This document shows positions 5,984 to 10,345 of a stretch of DNA of 10,345 nucleotides, one piece after another. Source of the DNA: JACPYG01 sp964356545. Its GTDB lineage: Bacteria > Patescibacteriota > Minisyncoccia > Minisyncoccales > Staskawiczbacteraceae. The first letter of the stretch is position 1; the number at the start of each line of letters is the position of its first letter. Location: contig CAYHHX010000016.1 of NCBI GenBank assembly GCA_964356545.1, positions 1 to 10,345 of the forward strand, given 5' to 3'. The translations under genes and the position numbers were made by a program. The notes beneath the pieces are model-generated. The model saw only the letters and a program-made list of their open reading frames with translations. It searched no databases and was not told the origin of the DNA.

Positions 5984-6064
5984 TGCGCGGGACAGGAGTC
6001 GAACCTGCACGCCTTGCGGCACAGGCACCTCAAGCCTGCATGGCTACCATTACATCACCCGCGC
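5984..6064 (-). tRNA. tRNA-Leu(GAG), intact; its 5' end overlaps the endonuclease reading frame
   Basis: Class II cloverleaf on the minus strand: acceptor GCGCGGG/CCCGCGC, D stem ATG/CAT, anticodon stem CAGGC/GCCTG with loop TTGAGGT (anticodon GAG), variable arm GCC-gcaa-GGC, T stem GCAGG/CCTGT with loop TTCGACT. Discriminator A; CCA is not encoded. Its first 15 nt (6050-6064) also encode the last four residues and stop codon of the LAGLIDADG endonuclease. It is complete in itself and is not the 3' half of the interrupted tRNA-Leu at 6755-6788. Confidence 0.93.
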
Positions 6065-6721
6065 TTTTTCTCTTTCCATTTCCCCATTATCTATCAGTAA
6101 AAATTTTATTAATTTTGTATATTTTCTTTTTAGATATGGTAATTTCTTTTTATAGTACATTTTAGAGATTAATATTTTAGAATCTTTCTTGGCATATTTT
6201 AATTTATATACACCATTTCTTTTAACCATATCCATGCTTCCATTTATTTTCACTAATTTATCTATTCTGTATTTTAACCATAGAATATGCTTTTCACTTG
6301 CAGAAACAAAATTAATATAAAACATAAAACTGCTATTCCATCTTTTATCCCAGTAACTATAACATGACCCATCTCCATCGAAATGTCCTCTTAAAAAATC
6401 AAAGAAATATTTATCTTGAATTTTTATTTTTCCAATGGTTTTAGTTTTATTTGGAGTGAGTCCAATTTTTAAAAACCATTTATAAAGAACTACATTACCG
6501 AATTGAATACGAAAGTAATTTTTTTCCGAAAAACCACTTGTTTTTAAAGTAATTTTATTTTTTATTCCAAGACAATTTTTGAATATTTTTATAAGTTGTA
6601 TGTCTTTAGATGTGAAATCTATGTGTCTTTCGTCTTTACTCAGACTACCATCGGTTGCTAATAAACCAACCACATAGGCAATATTTCTTGACCACTTAAT
6701 ACTTTTTCTCTTTGTTTTCAT
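6050..6721 (-). CDS. LAGLIDADG homing endonuclease (two-motif, monomeric type)
   Basis: 223 residues. Two LAGLIDADG-type helices are visible: AYVVGLLATDG (15-25) and FLRGHFDGDG (109-118), each ending in the acidic residue that binds the catalytic metal. This fits a single-chain two-domain enzyme that cuts a long, pseudo-asymmetric DNA site. The rest is Lys/Ile/Phe-rich, as in group I intron endonucleases. The ATG is preceded by a stem-loop (6723-6748) and 33 nt upstream by the broken 5' half of a tRNA-Leu. The last four codons and TAA stop lie inside tRNA-Leu(GAG). The 32 nt between tRNA half and ORF cannot hold a group I ribozyme. The gene thus looks like an intron endonuclease left after its intron was lost, or a free-standing one inserted at a tRNA locus. 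Base composition is very AT-rich. Confidence 0.85.
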   Translation of the reverse strand: MKTKRKSIKWSRNIAYVVGLLATDGSLSKDERHIDFTSKDIQLIKIFKNCLGIKNKITLKTSGFSEKNYFRIQFGNVVLYKWFLKIGLTPNKTKTIGKIKIQDKYFFDFLRGHFDGDGSCYSYWDKRWNSSFMFYINFVSASEKHILWLKYRIDKLVKINGSMDMVKRNGVYKLKYAKKDSKILISKMYYKKKLPYLKRKYTKLIKFLLIDNGEMEREKARVM

Positions 6722-6722
6722 T

Positions 6723-6748
6723 AATCTATTCTAATATAAAAATAGATT
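6723..6748 (-). promoter_or_regulatory. Hairpin directly before the endonuclease start codon
   Basis: AATCTATT and AATAGATT form a perfect 8-bp stem around a 10-nt loop; on the minus strand the 3' arm ends one base before the ATG. No Shine-Dalgarno is visible, so the hairpin may reduce translation, or it may be a remnant P1/P2-type helix of a former intron. Confidence 0.45.
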
Positions 6749-6754
6749 ATACTC

Positions 6755-6788
6755 AAACATAGTGCGTCTGCCATTTCGCCACGTCCGC
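6755..6788 (-). pseudogene. Orphan 5' half of a tRNA-Leu, ending in the anticodon loop
   Basis: Read on the minus strand this is a clear tRNA-Leu 5' half: acceptor strand GCGGACG, TG, D arm GCG-(10-nt loop)-CGC, A26, anticodon 5' strand CTATG, then TTT up to position 34. After that the sequence (GAGTATAATC...) neither pairs with CTATG nor contains a T arm. No strand complementary to the acceptor (CGTCCGC) occurs in a tRNA context downstream in this window. Group I introns of tRNA-Leu(UAA) insert right after U34, so the break point fits such an intron. It could be a decayed gene, a trans-split half, or an assembly join. Confidence 0.7.
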
Positions 6789-6789
6789 C

Positions 6790-6811
6790 TTCGCTCGCGA
6801 AAGCGAGCTTC
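6790..6811. repeat. Palindromic element, copy C, between L19 and the tRNA-Leu half
   Basis: On the minus strand: GAA, GCTCGC, TTTC loop, GCGAGC, GAA. This is the same GAA-stem-loop-stem-GAA core as at 3712-3741, and the GCTCGC/GCGAGC hairpin recurs at 8383-8397. It starts immediately after the L19 stop codon and ends 1 nt before the tRNA-Leu acceptor. No T tract follows, so it is a poor terminator. Confidence 0.6.
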
Positions 6812-7243
6812 CTATTCTTTTATTATTTCCTCTACTATTGTTTCTACTGTTTCTGCAATTTCTGTTACGATTGGGGCATCTTCAGTAATGGCTACAGCAA
6901 ACTCCTTTTTCTTTATTTTTGCTTTTTTGCCTTTAATTGTTCTTAAATAATAAAGCTTTGCCCTTCTTACTTTACCATGTTTTACAACTTCTATTTTACT
7001 AATAGTAGGAGAATGTTTTGGGAAAATTCTTTCTACTCCAATCCCATCAACAACTTTTCTAACAGTAATAGTGCCGGAAGGTCCTTTGCCGTGTTTTTTA
7101 GCAATAACCACGCCTTCAAAAATCTGGATTCTTTCTTTGTTACCTTCTTTAATTTTTTGATGTACTAAAACAGTATCTCCTGGGCGGATATCAGGTATTT
7201 TTTTTAGTTGAGATTTGTTGAATATTTCTGTTAATGTTGTCAT
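6812..7243 (-). CDS. rplS: Large ribosomal subunit protein L19 (bL19)
   Basis: 143 residues. The first ~115 match bL19, which sits at the interface of the ribosomal subunits: IPDIRPGDTVLVHQKI, then ERIQIFEGVVIAKK, VRKVVDGIGVERIFP, and KHGKVRRAKLYYLR near residue 100. The C-terminal ~28 residues (FAVAITEDAPIVTEIAETVE...) are an acidic extension beyond the usual bL19 end. The gene begins 1 nt after the stop of the pseudouridine synthase gene, so the pair is co-transcribed and probably coupled. bL19 commonly neighbours trmD/rimM in other bacteria; that context is absent here. Identification is secure. Confidence 0.96.
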   Translation of the reverse strand: MTTLTEIFNKSQLKKIPDIRPGDTVLVHQKIKEGNKERIQIFEGVVIAKKHGKGPSGTITVRKVVDGIGVERIFPKHSPTISKIEVVKHGKVRRAKLYYLRTIKGKKAKIKKKEFAVAITEDAPIVTEIAETVETIVEEIIKE

Positions 7244-7244
7244 T

Positions 7245-7979
7245 TTAATTTTTATTTTTTAAATTTTCAAGAATTATTTTTAATTCGTTTGGTAAATCAG
7301 AACTAAACTCTTTTGTTTCGCCGTTTGGCAATTGAATTTTTAAATAAGCTGCATGTAGAAATTGTCTAGTTAATCCTTTTGGTGTTAATTGATTTTTAAA
7401 TCCATACATTTTATCTCCGGCAATAGGATGGTGAATGTAAGAAAGGTGACACCTTATTTGATGTCGTCTGCCAGTTTCTATTTTTATTTCTAATAAAGTA
7501 TAATCCTTAAATATTTGCAATACTTTATATTTTGTAATTGCCTCTCTTTTGCCCTCTGATGCAGGCTCGTTGAGAAGATATGCTTTTTGCTTTCTTTTAT
7601 CACCCGGCGCTCTACCAATTAAAGTTTCTATTGTGCCTTCGCTTTCTTTAATTGAGCCTACCACAAGTGCTATATATTTTTTTTCTACTGTTCTATTTTT
7701 AAACTGTTTTTGAAAAAAAATCAAGGCCTCAGTATTTTTTGCTACTAAAAGTATGCCAGAAGTGTCTTTGTCTAATCTATGAACAATTCCGTATCTCGGC
7801 GCTTCTCCTACATTTTTTAAGTCGGGATATTTTATTAAAAGAACATCAATTAGAGTATTTTCTGTAGAGTTTGCCTTGCCCTCCGAAGCCTTGGCGAAGG
7901 AGGGACCTTCTGGAAAAACTATAATTCCTGCCGGCTTATCTATCACCAGTAAATCATTATCTTCATAAATTATTTTCAT
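7245..7979 (-). CDS. RluA-family rRNA pseudouridine synthase with an in-frame palindromic-element insertion
   Basis: 244 residues. RluA/RluD-type enzymes isomerise specific uridines in 23S rRNA or tRNA. The catalytic signature HRLDKDTSG (67-75, catalytic D70) is exact. Also present: the N-terminal VIDKPAGIIVFPE (12-24) and the RRHQIRCHLS segment (171-180). There is no N-terminal S4 domain. Between VFPE and NTLIDVLL lies GPSFAKASEGKAN, a peptide with no counterpart in the usual fold, encoded by a DNA palindrome (7879-7906); it falls in a surface loop upstream of the active site. ASEGK recurs at 140-144, encoded by a similar but diverged sequence. It lies 8 nt downstream of tRNA-Val(GAC) and 1 nt upstream of L19. 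The exact target uridine cannot be told. Confidence 0.92.
   Translation of the reverse strand: MKIIYEDNDLLVIDKPAGIIVFPEGPSFAKASEGKANSTENTLIDVLLIKYPDLKNVGEAPRYGIVHRLDKDTSGILLVAKNTEALIFFQKQFKNRTVEKKYIALVVGSIKESEGTIETLIGRAPGDKRKQKAYLLNEPASEGKREAITKYKVLQIFKDYTLLEIKIETGRRHQIRCHLSYIHHPIAGDKMYGFKNQLTPKGLTRQFLHAAYLKIQLPNGETKEFSSDLPNELKIILENLKNKN
7879..7906. repeat. Palindromic element, copy A, inserted in frame in the pseudouridine synthase gene
   Basis: Plus strand: CCCTCC, GAA, GCC, TT, GGC, GAA, GGAGGG. The outer 6-bp stem is perfect, with a symmetric GAA/GAA internal loop and an inner GCC/GGC. It encodes roughly residues 25-34 (PSFAKASEG). Its layout parallels copies B and C, and it recalls Rickettsia palindromic elements, which also persist inside genes as tolerated peptides. 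Confidence 0.75.
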
Positions 7980-7987
7980 ATTTTATG

Positions 7988-8060
7988 TGGGCGGTATAGG
8001 ACTCGAACCTATGACCCCAAAAACGTCAATTTTGTGCTCTACCAACTGAGCTAACCGCCC
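7988..8060 (-). tRNA. tRNA-Val(GAC)
   Basis: Cloverleaf on the minus strand: acceptor GGGCGGT/ACCGCCC, D arm GCTC...GAGC, anticodon stem CAAAA/TTTTG with loop TTGACGT (anticodon GAC), T stem ATAGG/CCTAT with loop TTCGAGT. Discriminator A; CCA is not encoded. It sits 6 nt after the GIY-YIG gene and 8 nt before the pseudouridine synthase start, so it is probably processed from a polycistronic transcript. Confidence 0.95.
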
Positions 8061-8066
8061 ATTTTA

Positions 8067-8306
8067 TTATAAAAATCTTTTATTAGTAAAAGCATATCCT
8101 GAACTAGATTTTAAATATTTTTCAAAATGATACGCTTTTATTTTATTCAAGAAAGCACAATACCAGATTAAATTGTATGGCCGTTTTAAATTTGAGTATC
8201 TTGCTTTGCCGGAATTATGTTCTTCAATGCGATTTTTTAAATCAGAAGTTATCCCAATATATCTACTCTTATCTTTTTTACTTTGCAGTATGTAGACGTA
8301 AAACAT
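8067..8306 (-). CDS. Small GIY-YIG nuclease-domain protein (UPF0213/YhbQ-like)
   Basis: 79 residues, a single GIY-YIG domain: YVYIL (3-7) and YIGIT (16-20) form the strand pair giving the family its name, with arginine R26 in KNRIEEHN and the metal-binding glutamate E62 in FEKYLKS. The length is typical of UPF0213/YhbQ-like proteins, which are common and often multicopy in Patescibacteria. Their role is not well established; a structure-specific DNA nuclease is the usual suggestion. The ATG at 8306 is the natural start. The reading frame stays open upstream through the palindromic element, the tRNA and the gap into FtsH, but that is accidental and this is not an FtsH fusion. It lies between tRNA-Ile and tRNA-Val, next to a large palindromic repeat. 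Confidence 0.85.
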   Translation of the reverse strand: MFYVYILQSKKDKSRYIGITSDLKNRIEEHNSGKARYSNLKRPYNLIWYCAFLNKIKAYHFEKYLKSSSGYAFTNKRFL

Positions 8307-8318
8307 TATGATAATATC

Positions 8319-8404
8319 CCACTTCGCTAAAGCTCCGCGGGACACTTCGCTTTTTGTATATCGCGGTGCTTTGCACCGCGTAGCTCGCATTGCGAGCGAA
8401 GTGG
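8319..8404. repeat. Composite palindromic element, copy D, abutting the 3' end of tRNA-Ile
   Basis: A 10-bp outer stem CCACTTCGCT/AGCGAAGTGG (8319-8328 with 8395-8404) encloses two perfect hairpins: CGCGGTGC-ttt-GCACCGCG (8362-8380) and GCTCGC-att-GCGAGC (8383-8397). CACTTCGCT also recurs directly at 8343-8351. The right end, GCTCGC...GCGAGCGAAG, is the same module as copy C. It lies between the GIY-YIG start and tRNA-Ile; the outer stem supplies the CCA following the tRNA discriminator. Confidence 0.75.
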
Positions 8405-8476
8405 TGGGCGCACTAGGATTCGAACCTAGGACCGTTCGGATATAAGCCGAATGCTCTGCCGCTGAGCTATGCGCCC
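8405..8476 (-). tRNA. tRNA-Ile(UAU)
   Basis: Cloverleaf on the minus strand: acceptor GGGCGCA/TGCGCCC, D arm GCTC...GAGC, anticodon stem TTCGG/CCGAA with loop CTTATAT (anticodon TAT), T stem CTAGG/CCTAG with loop TTCGAAT. Discriminator A, then CCA at 8402-8404, which belongs to the neighbouring palindrome. UAU reads AUA directly, whereas most bacteria use a CAU anticodon modified by TilS. The 5' end is one base from the assembly gap. Confidence 0.92.
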
Positions 8477-8477
8477 C

Positions 8478-8577
8478 NNNNNNNNNNNNNNNNNNNNNNN
8501 NNNNNNNNNNNNNNNNNNNNNNNNNNNNNNNNNNNNNNNNNNNNNNNNNNNNNNNNNNNNNNNNNNNNNNNNNNNNN
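8478..8577. other. Assembly gap (100 N)
   Basis: Exactly 100 Ns, the conventional placeholder for a scaffold gap of unknown length. It hides the extreme C-terminus and stop codon of FtsH and whatever lies between FtsH and tRNA-Ile. Order and distance across it rest on scaffolding only. Confidence 0.98.
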
Positions 8578-10345
8578 GCTTTTTTATTAGTTTTCGTTTT
8601 GTTGCCGTTTATGATTTTTTCAAATTCTTCCCTTTCTATTATTTCTTTTTCAACTAATGTTTTAGCTATTTTTTCTAATAAATCTTTTTTCTTTGTAACT
8701 ATTTCTGTAGCTTTCTTTTCAGCTGTTCTGATTATTTGTTCAATTTCTTTATCAATTTTTGTTGCTACTGTTTCAGAATAATTTCTTTGTTCTGAAATTT
8801 CCCTACCTAAAAATACCATCTCGTCTTTATCGCCAAAAGATATTGGACCTAAAGAAGACATTCCGTATTCTTTAACTATTCTTCTTGCCAATTCAGAAGC
8901 TTTCACTAAGTCGTTTGACGCGCCAGTCGTCATTTCTCCAAATTTTAATCTTTCAGCGCACATTCCTCCCAATAAAGTGGCTATTTCTGCCATAAATTGC
9001 GTTTTTGTTCTCATTTTATTTTCTTCTGATTGTATGTGTAAGGTGTAGCCAGCAGCCATTCCGCGAGAAATAATTGATATTTTTCTTACAGGTTCTGTTC
9101 CTGGTATTGAAGATGCAACCAAAGCATGTCCGGCTTCGTGGTAAGCCGCAATTTCTTTCTCTTTTTTTGATAATATATGGCTTTTTCTTTCTGGTCCCAA
9201 TAAAACTTTTTCAATTGCCTCTAAAAATTCTATTTGGTCAATTTGTTTTTTATTTTGTCTAGCAGTTAATAAGGCAGCTTCATTTGCTACATTAGCTAAG
9301 TCGGCTCCAGAAAAACCAGGAGTTCTTTCGGCAACTTCTTTAAAATTTATATTTTGAGCTAAAGGTTTTTCCTTAGAATGAATTTTTAAAATTTCTATTC
9401 TATCGTGTACATCGGGTGGATCTAAAATTATTTTTCTATCAAATCGGCCGGGCCTTAAAAGAGCTGGGTCTAAAATATCTCCTCTGTTTGTGGCCGCCAT
9501 AACAATAACATTGTTTTCTCTTTCAAATCCGTCCATTTCAACTAAAATCTGATTTAATGTTTGTTCTCTTTCGTCGTGTCCACCGCCAATACCGGCTCCC
9601 CTGTGTCTTCCAATAGCATCTAATTCATCAATAAAAATTATTGAAGGGGCTGATTTTTTTGCTGTTGAAAATAAGTCTCGCACTCTTGCTGAACCAACAC
9701 CAACAAACATTTCAACAAATTCTGAACCAGAAACTGAAAGAAATGGCACATTAGCTTCGCCGGCCACTGCCCTTGCCAGTAAAGTTTTACCAACACCAGC
9801 TTGCCCTAATAATAAAACTCCTCTTGGAATTTTAGCTCCCATATCTAAATATTTTTTAGGGAATTTCAAAAAATCAACTATTTCTGTTAGTTCTTCTTTG
9901 GCTTCTTTTAAACCAGCCACATCTTTAAATGTTATTTTATCTTTTGAGTGGCCTTCTGCCCCAAAAAGTCTAGCTTTAGCTCTAGTAAAATCAAAAACCT
10001 GCACAGCTCCTGATTTTGCTTGTTTTATCATTGTCCAAAAGAAAAATCCAAAAACAACTAAGGGTAAAATACCAAATATTAAAATAGGACCTAACCAAGA
10101 CCAAGTACTTTCTTTTTGTAAGGCAACATCAATCTGAACTCTTTGCAGGTTATCTTTGTTTACCCCCAAGCTTGTTAATAAATCAGATAGAGTAGAATTT
10201 GATTCCTTCATAGAAACTGCAGTGCTTTTATCTGCATAATCAATTTCTAATTGGTCTCCAGTAATGGTAATCTTGCTTATTTTATCTTGGTTAATATCTA
10301 AAATTAATTGTGAAATTGATATTTGATTTGGAATTTTTTCAGGGA
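8578..10345 (-). CDS. ftsH: ATP-dependent zinc metalloprotease FtsH (partial at both ends)
   Basis: FtsH is a membrane-anchored hexameric AAA+ protease that degrades membrane and short-lived cytosolic proteins. The frame is open past the window end: residues encoded before the ATG at 10211 (ISISQLILDINQDKISKITI...) match the FtsH extracytoplasmic domain, so 10211 is not the start and the first membrane helix lies outside. Seen in order: extracytoplasmic domain, second membrane helix (about 10097-10026), Walker A GQAGVGKT (about 9806-9783), pore loop MFVGVG, Walker B IIFIDELDA, arginine-finger region LLRPGRFDR, zinc motif HEAGH (about 9140-9126) with the distal ligand in TTGASND, and a C-terminal helical Lys/Glu-rich tail ending TKTNKK at the gap. 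Walker A differs from the usual GPPGTGKT. About 588 codons are visible, so nearly the full length. Confidence 0.95.

Noticed and set aside
6050..6788. A standard group I intron in a tRNA-Leu gene
   Set aside because: Only 33 nt separate the tRNA half from the ORF and none follow it, so no P3-P8 core fits outside the ORF. The downstream tRNA-Leu is complete, and its acceptor (CCCGCGC) does not pair with GCGGACG.
6755..6788. Recombination between the shared TTGAG motifs giving a hybrid functional tRNA
   Set aside because: Joining the 5' half to the 3' part of tRNA-Leu(GAG) leaves both acceptor and anticodon stems unpaired.
8067..10211. One continuous frame appearing to join FtsH to a C-terminal GIY-YIG domain
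   Set aside because: The frame passes through the N gap, a tRNA-Ile and a palindromic element. FtsH ends near the gap and the GIY-YIG protein has its own ATG at 8306. The FtsH ATG at 10211 is also internal, since upstream in-frame codons encode its extracytoplasmic domain.
1..10345. CRISPR array, IS element with transposase, or integrase/att pair
   Set aside because: No regularly spaced direct repeats, no transposase or integrase motifs, and no duplicated tRNA 3' segment were seen.

Overview
The window looks like a metagenome-assembled fragment from a Candidate Phyla Radiation (Patescibacteria, probably Parcubacteria-like) bacterium. This is inferred from several things seen together: compact AT-rich genes, tRNA genes that mostly lack an encoded CCA, a short palindromic element inserted in frame in a housekeeping gene (peptide PSFAKASEGKAN in a pseudouridine synthase), a small UPF0213-type GIY-YIG protein, and a LAGLIDADG endonuclease lodged among tRNA genes. 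No search was run. A 100-N scaffold gap (8478-8577) confirms a draft assembly.

Left block, plus strand (52-2860): a DedA/VTT membrane protein, a VKOR-type disulfide-forming membrane protein with an unusual extra membrane domain, and a glutamate-dehydrogenase-family enzyme. They are closely spaced and probably co-transcribed. A 3D-domain cell-wall protein converges on them from the minus strand (2951-3475) with its own consensus sigma-70 promoter.

Middle block (about 3500-5700): an accessory island. It holds three minus-strand genes I cannot assign (163, 69 and 247 aa). All have a GGAGG ribosome-binding site exactly 6 nt before the start, two have 17-bp-spaced promoters, and hairpin terminators separate the units. 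The two membrane proteins are translationally coupled. Two intergenic stretches (about 3613-3780 and 4437-4512) carry dense secondary structure and may encode small RNAs.

Right block, minus strand (5714-10345), in transcription order: FtsH protease (N-terminus off the window end, C-terminus at the gap), tRNA-Ile(UAU), a GIY-YIG protein, tRNA-Val(GAC), an RluA-family pseudouridine synthase, ribosomal protein L19, an orphan 5' half of a tRNA-Leu, a LAGLIDADG endonuclease, then tRNA-Leu(GAG), tRNA-Val(UAC), tRNA-Phe(GAA) and tRNA-Gly(GCC). Most of this serves translation and protein quality control.

The most unusual feature is the tRNA/endonuclease junction at 5984-6811. A tRNA-Leu breaks off at the nucleotide where group I introns of tRNA-Leu(UAA) are classically inserted. 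An endonuclease follows, but there is no room for an intron ribozyme and no matching 3' tRNA half. The endonuclease stop codon lies inside the next, intact tRNA-Leu. Four palindromic elements sharing a GAA-stem-loop-stem-GAA architecture occur in the window; two abut tRNA sequences and one interrupts a coding region.
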